Positions 22,849 to 34,449 are shown, counted from the first letter of the stretch. The stretch is 64,000 bases of DNA from Cordylochernes scorpioides (GCA_030710605.1 CP092865.1:28282801-28346800); one strand, 5' to 3'. Program-made: numbers and translations. The notes: generated by a model not told the origin, from the sequence alone.

Positions 22849-23590
22849 GAAGAACACTATGGGTCCTCTTACCTCGATATTCCTCTCTGTATAGTTCACA
22901 GTTTAAGCAATGGAGAACACTATAGGTCCTCTTACCTCTATGTTCCTCTCTGTATAGTTCACAGTTTAAACAATGGAGAACACTATTCCTCTCTGTATAG
23001 TTCACAGTTTAAGCAATGGAGAACACTATGGGTCTTCTTATCTCGATATTCCTCTCTGTATAGTTCACAGTTTAAGCAATGGAGAACACTATGGGTCCTC
23101 TTACCTCTATGTTCCTCTCTGTATAGTTGACATTTTAAGCAATGGGGAACACTATAGGTCCTTCTATCTCGATATTCCTCTCTGTATAGTTCACAGTTTA
23201 AGCAATGGAGAACACTATTCCTCTCTGTATAGTTCACAGTTTAAGCAATGGAGAACACTATTCATCTCTGTATAGTTCACAGTTTAAGCAATGGAGAACA
23301 CTATTCCTCTCTGTATAGTTCACAGTTTAAGCAATGGAGAACACTATTCCTATCTGTATAGTTCACAGTTTAAGCAATGGAGAACACTATTCCTCTCTGT
23401 ATAGTTCACAGTCTAAGCAATGGAGAACACTATTCCTATCTGTATAGTTCACAGTTTAAGCAATGGAGAACACTATTCCTCTCTGTATAGTTCACAGTCT
23501 AAGCAATGGAGAACACTATTCCTATTTGTATAGTTCACAGTTTAAGCAATGGAGAGCACTATTCCTCTCTGTATAGTTCACAGTTTAATC
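22849..23590 (+). repeat. Minisatellite with 43-bp and 63-bp units
   Basis: Basic 43-bp unit: CTCTGTATAGTTCACAGTTT followed by AAGCAATGGAGAACACTA. A longer 63-bp form has a 20-bp insert beginning GGGTCCTCTTACCT. Long units dominate the left third, short units the rest. Open frames across it are incidental. Confidence 0.93.
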
Positions 23591-24307
23591 AAAAATCGTT
23601 ATTCCAATATTTGAGGATAAATAGCCAGAGAATATACTTTGTTAAGCAAGAATCCTTTTTATTTAAAATAGAGAATTACAAAGAAGCCTTGACTCATAAC
23701 AAAACGCTTTAAATTTGAACACCTATACACTCTCAGAGAGTTGGTCATACAAGGGAGGTTTTAAAGAGATAGTTATACAACTATATATTTCTACAGAATC
23801 ATTACAAATGTGATAAATGTCTATATGGTGACTAGAGAGAATGCCACATTCCAAATGGCTACTATTCTTAAAAATAATCATTAAAAAGGTCAATTTTTCA
23901 TTCCAGAATACTCAAGTAAGTTTTCATTATAAATCAAAATTTTGAGGTCACCCCTCATCAAATTTTATTAATCGAATTATATTGAACTATATATAAGTGA
24001 TTTATTTTACAGATTCATCCTGAAAAATTCCCAATTTTATTGTATTTTTGTGTCATTATTAATGTGTTCTATTAAATATATAGATTTTAAAAAAATCATA
24101 ATTTCTGAAATGTATTCATTTGTTAAATTAATCTGACACAAATAATAACCATCAAATTTTGTAGTAATAGTTTCCTAATTTCATTTTTTTTTACTCTTAC
24201 TTGTAAATTCTTCTTAGAAAAAACTGTCAGGAACATGAATTTCAGAAATTTAATATATAAAATTACGATTGAGAAAAATTCACAGATTTATATATTAAGA
24301 ACATGTA

Positions 24308-24513
24308 AGGCATATCCTGACCACTAACATGAGAGTTTTTTAGATGGCACACACAGAGCGCCATCTAGTGGAGCAGAAATCAACTAAATGTTTTTTTAAC
24401 ATGTTCCTTGATATTTGGCCAACCTAATTTCTTGAATCAAGAAAGGTCAATCACGAACGCGTTTCAAACTCTGCCATTTAGAAAACACTCATTGCAGTGG
24501 TCAGGATATGCCT
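24308..24513. mobile_element. 206-bp element with perfect 17-bp terminal inverted repeats
   Basis: AGGCATATCCTGACCAC (24308-24324) and its exact complement (24497-24513). Inside are GAGCGCCATCT and, on the minus strand, GAAACGCGTTCGTG, the 3' half of the hammerhead region; the CTGANGA half is lost. A relative of the hammerhead family at 28190-28400 and 49440-49690. Confidence 0.75.
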
Positions 24514-25029
24514 CTAATTTGTTTTTAATATCAACACCTGACCTTTAAAAAAGGTAATATATATTTCAAATGTATGTAATATATAAATATTTGAATATTT
24601 TAAGAAAATGCGAATATTCAAAATTGAAATTATAATAATTTTTAGAAAATATATTTTACAAAGAGTTAGCTCGGAATAAAAATTGAAAACAAATTTCACA
24701 GATCAATCTTCTAATTTGCATTCTGATGTTTCAGCGAAAGCCATTGCGTCTCAAAATTATGAAAAATTAAAATTTTAATGCTTAATTGTAACATATTTCG
24801 GTAAATCAGCAACAAAATATGTAGAACTTGCAACTAAAGGATTCCATATTTCACTTAGGATTCACAACTTAGTAATACGCATTGAAATCATTTTATTCCA
24901 GATAACCAAGAACTTTTTTCTGACACTCAATGGAAGATGAAGACATCCTAAAAATACATTTTCAGAAATACATCAGCGACATCTTAAAACGTCTTCCTAA
25001 TCCCAAAAGTTGACAATTCGGCAATTTCA

Positions 25030-25345
25030 TGAAAGCGAAAGGGATCGGTGTAAGGGTGGTCTAAACCGTTGGTGTACGACCGTTACAAACCGGGACCAAC
25101 TCCCGCATTGGACACATTTTCTAATAAAAAAATTAAAAAATGCTCCAATGGCCGCCGATTCTTGCAAAAGTCCAACTCCACCAACGAGTGCAAGTAACCA
25201 ACGGGGTTCTGGCACATTTGTAAGTGCAAAAATCGAATTGCTTTTCACATGTGTAGACATGTGGTGCACTTTCACTAAAAGCAGTTGTTAATTATCCACC
25301 ATGATTATCATGGCCTGTACCACGTGAACTAGGGATAATAATGAA
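25030..25345 (+). mobile_element. tRNA-derived SINE family D, copy 1
   Basis: tRNA-like head (GGTGGTCTAAACCGTTGGTG ... CAACTCCCGCATTGGACAC), then a conserved body with GTGCAAGTAACCAACGGGG, CACATGTGTAGACATGTGG and ATGGCCTGTACCACGTG. Other copies: 44170-44490 (plus) and 46100-46400 (minus). Confidence 0.7.
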
Positions 25346-25589
25346 AAAAAACTTAAGATTCGCAACATATACTTAGTAATACACATAGACATCATTTTAT
25401 TCCAGATTACCAGACCCTTTTTTCTTAAACTCAATGGGAGATAAAGACATCCTAAAAATACATTTTCAGAAATACATCAGCGACCTCTTAAAACGTCTTC
25501 CTAATCCCAAAAGTTAACAATTCGGCAATTTCATGAAAGCGATGGGTGTGGATAAGGTCAATAGCTGTGAGGAAAGTTCGATTCATATA

Positions 25590-26120
25590 TAACAAATGAA
25601 AACGTAAAACTCGAATGTTTCTTTTCACAAATAAATCAAACTTCTACTGTCCTAACTGCGATGAAAAATATTGGGAGACCTTGACTCATCAGTGGTGGAC
25701 CCTCCCAAAGGTTTTGCCAATTTTTTTTTTTTTTTTTTTTAATCTACCAGATCGTTTCTTTAGAGATCTAATACTGTTTTGGATCATTCTGCTTATATAT
25801 GCTACACTAACGGGTGGAATCTTAGAAATGGTATTTAAGCAAACTATGGACATAAGCTTTTAGGATAGTAGAATTACATTTAAATATTTGCATCGAGCAA
25901 TGCTCTTCCGCAAACAATAAGGACAGGGTCAGTTAGGCATAAATTAATACAAAGTAATCCCCTAATCAAGCAATACACTTCACCACTGATGAGCCAAGCC
26001 CACCCAATGTTTTTTCATCGCAGTAAGGTCAGTAGAAGTTTGATTTATTTGTGAAAAGAAACATTCGCGTCTTGATGTTTTCATTTGTTATATATAGATG
26101 GCGTTTTATTGCTTTGATTC
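25590..26120. mobile_element. Fold-back family B, long copy
   Basis: Outer inverted arms (AATGTTTCTTTTCACAAATA on the left, complement near 26060) and inner arms with TCTACTGTCC and CATCAGTGGTG. These enclose about 200 bp of unique sequence including GGACATAAGCTTTTAGGA, shared with 33500-33600. Ends in AGATGGCGTTTTATTGCTTT. Confidence 0.75.
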
Positions 26121-26409
26121 ATGTGTAACAATGCGATGAAGAATATCAGGTGAATAAGTCAGATGAGGCTGATTCATGATAGCATTTGATTCAAAATTAC
26201 CTTTTCGTTGAATGCAATTCTCTTAAACCACCGCAGTTGAATGACAATAGACGAAATAATAATGAAAAGACAAATGGTAGAGATTTCTGTCTCTTCAAAT
26301 GTCATATAATTCAATGATTACATAGTGGTATACTTAAATACATATATTTTTCCTTTGGATAGACTATATTTGTAACTTAAAATATACCCATCATATATAT
26401 ATATTATCA

Positions 26410-26580
26410 TAGGATAATTCGAAGCCCAAGGGACAAAAAAAAAATTCGAATTAAACAAAAATTCGAATTAAAACGTTTTGAATAAAAGGTTTAAAAGTAT
26501 AGCAATCACGATAAATATTCAGATTAAAGACGTTTTAGAATTGAAAACGTTCAGATTATTCAAGCTCTACTGTATATTTA
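26410..26580. repeat. pogo-like MITE fragment
   Basis: Right end, read inward: ACAGTAGAGCTTGAATAATC; internal AAAATTCGAATTAAA words. The left end GGATAATTCGAAGCCC is similar but diverged. Confidence 0.45.
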
Positions 26581-26764
26581 AAATTGAGAACGTATAAGTT
26601 TATAAATATGTTCATGAAATTATATAGTTTCATAAGTAAAATGGTACACTGTGATGTGCTGGAAATATCTTTATTTACGGGGTTGCTAACCAGAATGGAT
26701 GATTTTTGAGCCCCGATGGACGCATTAAGCAGAATATATACAAAGCACTATATACATTGCAGTG

Positions 26765-26895
26765 TTGGAGGGGCCTGGGGATGGGTGGCCATGGGATCAT
26801 CGCCGGGTGAGGCCAGGAGAGCCGGGATCTATCAGGGGGGGGGGGCAGGGTGGTGATCCGCGGAGATCAGGGGGAGGCAGAGAAGAGAAGGTATA
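26765..26895 (+). other. G-rich island
   Basis: About 130 bp with long G runs (GGGGCCTGGGGATGGGTGG, a run of ten or more G, and GGGGGAGG) in otherwise AT-rich intron. Could form G-quadruplexes. No gene recognised. Confidence 0.5.
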
Positions 26896-28189
26896 ACTGC
26901 GATGTGCTTCGTTTTCATATAGTGGCCTATATGGAAGCCAACCATCTTAGAACGTCATTTTAACAATGTACTGCTCAATTCTCTTTAAATCTACATATTT
27001 TCTATTCTTATACCATTCTATCACATTTTCAAGCCAATCTTTCTTTGATTTTCCACTCTCGTCGATAAGTATATTCCTTCAGTATTGTAAATATGCGACA
27101 TCACGACGAAACTTGGAATTCATGTCCCACCGACTTTTAATTACTTATTTTAGAAGGCTATAGCTCTGTTAAATCTTCTCCGAAATTTCTTCATTTGTCA
27201 TCCTATCATCCCAGTTGATCTTGACGATTCTTCCAGCACAGTGATGCGGTTAGCTGAATAGAATTTAAAGACTTTGCTCCCATTCTTTTATTTGGAAGTC
27301 AGTGATTGGCGTATCCGGGAAAATGTTGCCATTGTTGTAAATACTTTTGCTTGACAACGAAAAAATTTGCCAATAATTTTGTTAGTTTTCCTATGTTATA
27401 TATTTTCTTCCAGCCTCTTATTTATATAGAATGTAATTATACATTTATACATGTCTATAAGCAAAATGGCAATCAAGTTCAAATACAGATTATTGTAGAA
27501 ATCTGACACTATTTGGATCTAGACGATCTTTTTTTGAACCTATTTTAAAATGTGCATTGATTGGTTAGTTTTCCCAAAGGGATAATATAATAAACATCTC
27601 AATTATTTTTATGCTGAATCTATTTTATTATCAGTTGATGATTTAAATTCAGATGTTTTTTTTTTTCACTAAAAACATGCCATGCTACAGATTTTGTAAA
27701 ATAGCGTTTGAGTACCTTTCATTTTAAAACCATAGCTCTACATCATTTCAAGAACAAAAATTTATATTACCAAACGCATGGGGGGGGGGGGGTTGCAATT
27801 GTGACTTCACAAGAACTCTCCAACTAGAGTGGTATAATTTCAATATATTATTAATCATATTGCACATTAGCAATAATACTCCCGTGTGTTAGACCTAATA
27901 AATATTATACTACAAAAGTTTATCTCTATAGTTTTACTAAACCCCAGGAATAACTCCACAAATGCCATTCTATAGAAACAGATGTACAATACATTAGAGA
28001 AACTGGCCTGATTAAACTGGAAATATCGCTTTTTGAAAGAAAGGTTTAATGAAAGGTTGTTACGGTTTAATTTTGACACCTTATAAACATATATTTATTT
28101 TCCTCTTTTATTTTCCAATATTCTTTATATATTGCTTAAAGAAATTGAAAGTTTTTCTTTTCAATATATATATTAAAAATAAGAAAGGC

Positions 28190-28400
28190 ATATCCTGACT
28201 AGAAGCACATGTGCTTTACAGAAGGCAGAGCGCCATCTGGTGGAACAGAAATCAACTAAACATTGATTTAGCCTGTTCCCTGATATTTGGCCAACCCAAT
28301 TTCTTGATAAATCAAGAAAAGCCATCCACGAACGCGTTTCGCGCTGTTGGCGCTCCTCAATGTGGAGTAGGCTGTACCACTGCGACCAAAAAGATATATA
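28190..28400 (-). mobile_element. Hammerhead-family element, decayed copy (minus)
   Basis: Reverse complement of the variant at 49470-49690: starts AAGGCATATCCTGAC, AGCGCCATCTGGTG and TTCCCTGATATTTGGCCAAC. The hammerhead core at about 28333-28366 reads TTGAGGA instead of CTGANGA, with GAAACGCG retained, so it should be inactive. Confidence 0.65.
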
Positions 28401-28419
28401 TAAAAGGAAGGGCACATAA

Positions 28420-28600
28420 TAATGTGTTGGTGATAAAAAAAGGCATATATTGAATATAAAATGATTTGCCAATATTTTGATTGACTGAACGCCAACCTCT
28501 GTCAAGGTATGGCAACTAATTTGTTGGCGACCAAACTATTGGTAAATAAATCCTTTTTCAATCCAATGTATGTCTTTTTAGTATGTAAATATTTGATTAA
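28420..28600. repeat. Fold-back family G copy
   Basis: AAAAGGCATATATTGAATAT on the left and AATCCAATGTATGTCTTTTT on the right. The middle has the minus-strand GTTGGCGTTCAG hairpin in diverged form. Confidence 0.55.
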
Positions 28601-28644
28601 GAATTTCTCTATTTCAACAACAATCGATATATATATATATATAT

Positions 28645-29046
28645 CTTTGATTTAATCAATAATAAATCAAGGGTTTCGTTTCTTATTTCCTTTATTTATC
28701 AAGCTTTTTCGGGCCAACATGTCCTTCAACACGAAGATCCTTAAGTAAAACTTCACGGCGAATTTATATACAAGTTTAGCTATATATATGTGATAAAATC
28801 TATTCTACATAATATCTAAACTTGTATATTAATCCTCCTAATCTTGTTGCACACTTTTCAGAAATATCTATTTTGTTGTTGCTGTTGTTGTCTCAAATAA
28901 AGATAGACTAGAGATAAACTTGTATATAAATTCGGCGTGAAGTTGTACTTCAGAATCTCCGTGTTGAAGAGAATGTTGGCCCGAAAGCTTGAAAAATAAA
29001 AGAAATAAGAAAATAAACCCTTGAATTCTTATTGATTAAATCAAAG
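28645..29046. mobile_element. 402-bp fold-back with ~150-bp arms
   Basis: Left arm begins CTTTGATTTAATCAATAA and the right arm ends with its complement. The right arm has GTGTTGAAGAG...GGCCCGAAAGCTTG followed by AATAAA, a hammerhead-like hairpin-GAAA module; the left arm has it inverted. Directly followed by a Helitron-like element. Confidence 0.75.
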
Positions 29047-29070
29047 TGTAAAAGCAGGGAAGAGTCTTTA

Positions 29071-29379
29071 TCTCTCTATATATATATAAGTCAATGTCTG
29101 TCTGTCTGTTTCGCGATAAACTCAAAAACTACTGAACCAATTGGTACCAAATTTTGCATGGCGCTTTTTATAAACCTGAGGAAAATTTTCGGCTACATTT
29201 TGATTAGTATTTTTGGCTATTTCTTTTTTCATTTGAAAAACCTTTTTTTTTTTTTACGCGGAGTAAATACGAGGCGAAGTGACAACACCAGGCGAATTAA
29301 CCGACCAATGAGCGTTCTGCATATTTTCCAAATCGCTTACACAACTTCGTATTCCGGGCAAGGCGGGTCATTCTTCTAG
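29071..29379 (+). mobile_element. Non-autonomous Helitron-like element
   Basis: Begins TCTCTCTATATATATATAAG with GTCAATGTCTGTCTGTCTG, CTCAAAAACTACTGAACCAA and AAATTTTGCATGG. Ends CCGGGCAAGGCGGG, then CTTCTAG before T. The 5' TC, the 3' CTAG and an A|T insertion site fit Helitrons; no Rep/helicase is present. Confidence 0.7.
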
Positions 29380-29394
29380 TTATATATATATATA

Positions 29395-29520
29395 TCTTTA
29401 ATTAAAAAAGGCATATATTGGATCAAAATACCAAAAAGGTTGGCGTTCAGCCAACTGAAATATTGGTAAAATAAATGCTATTTTGATCTAATATATGCCT
29501 TTTTAATTAAATATTTATTT
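29395..29520. repeat. Fold-back family G copy
   Basis: TTAATTAAAAAAGGCATATA with its near-complement TATATGCCTTTTTAATTAA at the other end. Centre GGTTGGCGTTCAGCCAACTG, then AAATATTGG and AAATAAA. Confidence 0.7.
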
Positions 29521-29559
29521 ATGGATTGCTCTATTTTCAAAACAAATATATATCTGTAT

Positions 29560-29735
29560 GACTGAGGGTATTTTGTCTCAAGGAAGAAGAATCGGTAAAT
29601 CAGAGGGTGAATAACCGAGACATACATCAAGCTCCAGAGAGGGTAACAGCCTGGGTGGAGGTTCTGCCCAGTCCACTGAACTGCCTCTTGAATCACCTGC
29701 TGACTAAGAATTCTCCATCATCGTTTCTAACAGGA
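29560..29735. other. Unassigned GC-moderate block
   Basis: A 72-codon minus-strand open frame and GGTAACAGCCTGGGTGGAGG. Not recognised; possibly a retroposon end. Confidence 0.25.
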
Positions 29736-30796
29736 TATCCTGGTGTAATATCTACAACAGTATTTTATATTCACATCATATAACGATATTTTATGTTCAT
29801 ATCAGACCAATCTCCATCTATGCTTTCTTCCTGCGATGTGTTATCCATATCAGAACAACATTTTATATTGTAAATATGAACATTAGAACAATATTTATAT
29901 ACCGATCTGTGTTTATACATCATAGTTCTCTCTAAATTACCACCGATTTATTAAACATAAGGAGGATGTTAGAACTTCTCTAAGCCATTATTTTCATCGC
30001 AGTAAGGACAGTAAGGGAAATTTTAGGCGCAAACCATCAGCAAATTTTATTTGCACGATCAAGAGATGTCTGTTTTTTAATCGTCTGTTTTAAAAAAATT
30101 AAAAAGAATTTCGCTGAAAAGTAAAAGTTAAAAAGATGTTTAGTTGCGCAATGTTCCGGCAGCGGGAGATCACTGGGAAAACAAATATTGGGCCATTTTT
30201 AGACCTCCTCTTGATTGGTTGGTTGACAGCTTCGAGGGTACTTTCCCCATCTACCTATCATCATTGTTATTATCATGGTAGTAGTCAGGAGCTCTTCATC
30301 TCCGCCTGATATTACAATGGTTGCTATGGAATTCTTAGTATCACAAGTCATTCTTTCTTACCATTGTATAGAAAGGGTCCATTGATATAGGAAAATATAT
30401 TATCGTTGCTAGGGAATGCATAGTGAAACACTCGAGATATTTGACCTCTTGTACCAACCATTGGATAGAGAATCTATTGAAATAGGAAAAACACCTAGTC
30501 TTTATAGTGTAACTTATTATTATTATTATTTATTATACCTTGAGTAAGATTACACCAGGTCATGAAAGTTGAAATCAATAATTTTTTTCTACTATAGTAC
30601 TTATAAGATATTTTACCATTGTACCACCCATTGTATAAACAATTCTTTTTTTCATTTGAATTTAAAGTAAACACATTCGTGTTTCAAGGTTCTAATTCTT
30701 TATTATAAATGACGCGTGTGTGTTATTGTATTGTGTTTAATATATGCCTAGCAGGCTTTGTCCTTATTGTTTGTGGAAGAACATTGCTCGATGCAA

Positions 30797-31135
30797 ACAT
30801 TTTTATCACAAAGCAATAACGCGCCATCTAAACATATAAAATAAAAGGATTTAAAAGCGCGAATGTTTCTTTTATACATAAAACGAACTTCTACTGTCCT
30901 TACTGCGATGAAAAAATATATTGGGAGGGCTTGGTACATCAGTGGTGAACCCTCCCAGCGGTTTCGCCGCGGTAATTGGCGAAACCGCTGGAAGGGTTCA
31001 CCACTGATATTTTAAGCCTTCCCAATATTCTCATACAGTAACGATAGTAGAAGTTTGTTTTATTTAGATTTAAAAGAAACAGTGGTGCTTTATATTTCTA
31101 TATCTTAAATATATATGACGTGTTATTGTATCGTG
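30797..31135. mobile_element. Fold-back family B, full copy
   Basis: Starts CAAAGCAATAACGCGCCATC and ends in the diverged complement ACGTGTTATTGTATCGTG. The centre near 30970 is CAGCGGTTTCGCC-GCGGTAAT-TGGCGAAACCGCTGG, so the arms meet almost directly. Confidence 0.8.
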
Positions 31136-32094
31136 TTTAAAAATTGGATTGAGTTAATTAAGAAAATAAAAATATACAATCGTTTTTAGGGAACTTCAAA
31201 ATGCGAATATTTCAATCAACTATCATTCAATCGAGTTCATTGAGATAATAAAAATGATATTTAAGGAGTATATATATTGTAAATTTATAGTTTCATGAGC
31301 ATTTTTATTACTACCCATTAAGAGTTGAGTTTATCAAGACAATTTACAATGGTGGCTTGGGAATTAACGGTATTCTGTTGAGCATTTTAACTATTCTTTG
31401 ATATTTATCAACTTTCCGGACTAGATCCACCGTCGTGTTTTGCTTCTAAAACAATGACATTTCGCGACGCATGGGTGTTTATAATATATAAATGGCTAGG
31501 GGAATCACTTCTGGGTCCATTATAGCATCAATGTCACCTAAGTGAGAGAAGGACCAGCGACAAATCACCATCTGTCAAAGGCATTGTCGCACCCACCACT
31601 TTTACTTTCATTACAACCTGTCAATCCTCAACGCGGAATGTTCGAAAAATATTTGCTGATGGGTGTGCAAAATTTAAGGAACAATGAAATAATCATTCTT
31701 GAAAAAATTACAGAAATAGTATCACAAAGATAATTTGGAAATATATTACATTCTGAGGTAGTAATATTTATAATATGTAAACACAAAAGAAAGAAATTTA
31801 AACGCACAATTTTATGTCTAACCATCATGTTTGTATAATCATACAAACCTACTTGTATATATGGTTCAGGTCAGGGTAATCATGGTTGGAAGGATAACTG
31901 TCTTTACTGTAAATATACCACATGTTTACATTTATATAGAGCAGTTCGTTATTGCACAGATGATGTATATAAATAAAACCCAATAAAAACATAAAACTTC
32001 ATTATAAAGAGATCTATCCTTTTTTTTTTTTTTAGTAAAAAAAAAGTTCCTTTCTTTTTGCCCATCATCGAATAGAAAGCCATATGTACAAATG

Positions 32095-32290
32095 AGTTCC
32101 CATCACTGGACACTTTATTTTTCCGTTTATCATTACTCTTCACAATTCATCCTTTCATACTTCATCCCTAAGGTTAGAAATAATCGTTATTTCTCCTTGA
32201 AATAAATTTAGATTTTTCGTTTAAAAGAAACACATGTGGGATAATTTTCAAATGTCGTTTTACAATCATAAGCTGCATTATATTGTATTA
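32095..32290 (+). repeat. tRNA-SINE family C, body only
   Basis: From the end of the tRNA-like head (GAGTTCCCATCACTGGACAC) through TTCATCATCC-type words and CACATGTGGGATAATTTTCA to GCATTATATTGTAT. The tRNA-like head is lost. Confidence 0.65.
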
Positions 32291-32481
32291 TAAAAGAATC
32301 GACTTGTTGTTGAGGATTCCGACCCATCGCTCGACCTTCAGAGATGAATCCAATCGAGGGAGAAAGTACAAATTAGTAAATTCCTTGTAAATCAAAGATT
32401 CCGGGAGTCAGGATGACAGAGACACCTGGGGACAATAGGAGGTGTGTCGGTGACCCACATTAACCTAGCCGCCGCGTGCAG

Positions 32482-32642
32482 TTGTCGAGAGTTCGGAGTT
32501 CCTGCGACCTGTGGAGGCTCCCGTGCTGGAGACAGCGGACCTGCGGACGTTGGAGACCCTCAACACCAAGCTGCACCCTCCCTGTACAGGTCCGCACCTC
32601 ACCTACACCAAGGTCACCTGGGAACTCCACGTACGGAAAGAG
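32482..32642 (+). CDS. MYO15A: Myosin-XV-like gene, coding segment 6
   Basis: Acceptor GTGCAG before 32482; two bases complete the phase-1 codon of segment 5, then 53 codons run to a GTAAGC donor. Encodes ETADLRTLETLNTKLHPP and ends LTYTKVTWELHVRKE. The TYTxVTWxLxVRKE motif starts the FERM-like region that lies before the SH3 in myosin XV. The exon follows a 19.2-kb intron filled with repeats and is GC-rich relative to it. Confidence 0.9.
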
Positions 32643-32738
32643 GTAAGCTTTTTTAAATCTCCAAAAAATTAAACTATTTTAGCACAAGAAATGGAAGCAT
32701 TATAAAGCACGAATTTTCTTTTTTTTTTAACACAAAAC

Positions 32739-33423
32739 ACCACTGATGAGCCAAGCACTCCTAATATATTTTTTCATCGCAGTAAGGACAGTAGAAGTTT
32801 TTATAATACAATATAATGCGGCTTATGATTGTAGAACGAGGTTTGACAAATTAACCGCAAATGTTTCTTTTGAACGAAAAATAGAAATTTTATTTTAAGG
32901 AGAAATAACGACTATTTTTATCCATAGGGATAAAGTATGAAAGGATGAATTGTGAATAGTAATGATGAACGGAAAAATAAAAGTGTCCAGGGATGGGAAT
33001 CGAACCCACAGTGTTCCGCTTACCGGGCAGATGCCATGTCCACTAGGTCACCCTGGAAATATTTTTCCATTCATAAATATTATATAAAGTTAATTTATAG
33101 CACTAAAGGTAGCCTAGTGGACATGGCATCTGCCCGGTAAACGGAACACAGTGAGTTCGATTCCCATCTCTGGACACTTTTATTTTTCTGTTCATCATTA
33201 CTCTTCACAATTCATCCTTTCATACTTCATCCATAAGGATAGAAATAGTCGTTATTTCTCCTTAAAATAAATTACGATTTTTCGTTCAAAAGAAACATTT
33301 GCGGTGAAATTTGTCAAAACTCGTTCTACGATCATAAGCCGCATTATATTGTATCATAAACAAACTTCTACTGCCCTTACTGCGATGAAAAAATATATTA
33401 GGAGGGCTTGGATCATCAGTGGT
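32739..33423. mobile_element. 685-bp compound palindrome (family B around family C)
   Basis: Outer arms are family B (ACCACTGATGAGCCAAG / CTTGGATCATCAGTGGT). Inner arms are full family C SINEs with tRNA-like heads facing each other across about 60 bp. The left head keeps a good cloverleaf; the right head is diverged in the acceptor stem. Confidence 0.8.
32986..33057 (-). ncRNA. tRNA-like SINE head (family C)
   Basis: Minus strand: acceptor stem TCCAGGG/CCCTGGA, D arm CCTAGTGGACATGG, anticodon stem TCTGC/GCGGA with loop CCGGTAA, T arm GTGGG-TTCGATT-CCCAT. A complete cloverleaf with A-box-like and perfect B-box (GGTTCGATTCCC). Loop position 33 is C rather than T, so it is a SINE promoter, not a working tRNA. 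Confidence 0.7.
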
Positions 33424-33940
33424 GAACCCTCCCAACGGTTTCGCCAATTTAATCTACCAGATCGCTTCTTAGAGCTCAAAAACTGTATTGGACGATTCTG
33501 CTTATATAAGCTGAAATGAAGGGTGGAATCTTAGAATATTATTCAAGCGAACTGTGGACATAAGCTTTTAGGACTGTAGAATTACATATAAATATTTGCA
33601 TCGAGCAATGCTCTTCCACAAACAATAAGTACAAGGCCAGTTAGGCATAATTAATTATATGGCGATAATGTGCTTTATATTTTAGCACAGCTTCAGTGTT
33701 GCATATATTAAATCAGAATGATCCAATACAGTATTAGAGCTCTAAAGAAGCGGCTTGGTAGATTAAATTGACGAAACCGCTGGGAGGGTTCACCACTGAT
33801 GATTCAAGCCCTCTCAATATATATTTTTTTCATAGCAGTAAGGACAGTAGAAGTTTGATATATTTGTAAAAAGAAATATTCGCGTCTTAATGTTTTCATT
33901 TGTTATATATATAGATAGCGTGTTATTGCTTTGTATTACA
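33345..33940. mobile_element. Fold-back family B, long copy 2
   Basis: Left arm AACTTCTACTGCCCTTACTG; right arm ACAGTAGAAGTTTGATATAT near 33845. The unique core includes GGACATAAGCTTTTAGGACT, shared with 25850. The left arm is shared with the compound palindrome just upstream. Confidence 0.7.
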
Positions 33941-33944
33941 TTAA

Positions 33945-34240
33945 AAATGACACTTCTTGATCGTAAAAATGAAAGTTGTTGATGGCTTACACCATCTATC
34001 GGGATAAATTTCAACTAATCGTTGATATTTAATTATCCCAGAATATTAACTAAATACCCTTTCTTTATTAATCAAAGTATTTGATCAAATTTCTGGAATA
34101 ATTAAAACCATAGATTAATTAATATTTATTCCGATAGATGGTGCCAACAATCAGCAACTCTCAGTTGAACGATCAGGAAATGATTTTTCTTTATTCATAA
34201 ACTTGATCCCAGTACAATTTCATATTTGTACTATTTAATA
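33945..34240. repeat. Inverted pair of hammerhead-family 3' ends
   Basis: Left (minus) has CACCATCTATCGGGATAAAT and right (plus) TATTCCGATAGATGGTGCC, with ATCAGCAACTCTCAGTTGAA. The ribozyme part is absent from both. Confidence 0.6.
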
Positions 34241-34449
34241 TATTCAGTACAATTATTTTTCTTTTACAAATTAAACGTTATACCTTCTGCTCTTACTAAA
34301 ATGGACAAACTTGTAGTATTGAAAAGGTTGAAGGACCATGAGTTCAAAAACATGCCTTTTGAATACATACTAAAGATATAATTCAAGTGATTCTTTAACT
34401 CTTATAAGTGTGTGTATACACTTTTTAATACACTTGTGAATAACAACAA

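Larger units (their letters stand above)
13300..32481. other. 19.2-kb intron between segments 5 and 6
   Basis: No host exon found; the coding phases on both sides match directly. Filled with repeats listed separately. Stretches where I see nothing definable: 13310-13980, 18280-18970, 19800-20260, 20480-21030, 23600-24300, 26900-27770, 27800-28180, 29740-30780 and 31140-32090. A poly-C run at 18180-18194 and a poly-G run near 27780 are simple repeats. Confidence 0.6.

Noticed and set aside
22849-23590. CRISPR-like regular repeats
   Set aside because: Units are directly adjacent with no unique spacers, and the host is a eukaryote; it is a minisatellite.
28645-29046. Simple LTR or DNA transposon
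   Set aside because: Arms are inverted, not direct, and too long and imperfect for a usual TIR element; better explained as an inverted-tail retroelement.
32986-33057. Functional tRNA-Thr(GGT) gene
   Set aside because: Cloverleaf is good but T33 is C, the anticodon is not normally used in animals, and the same head is repeated in a SINE.
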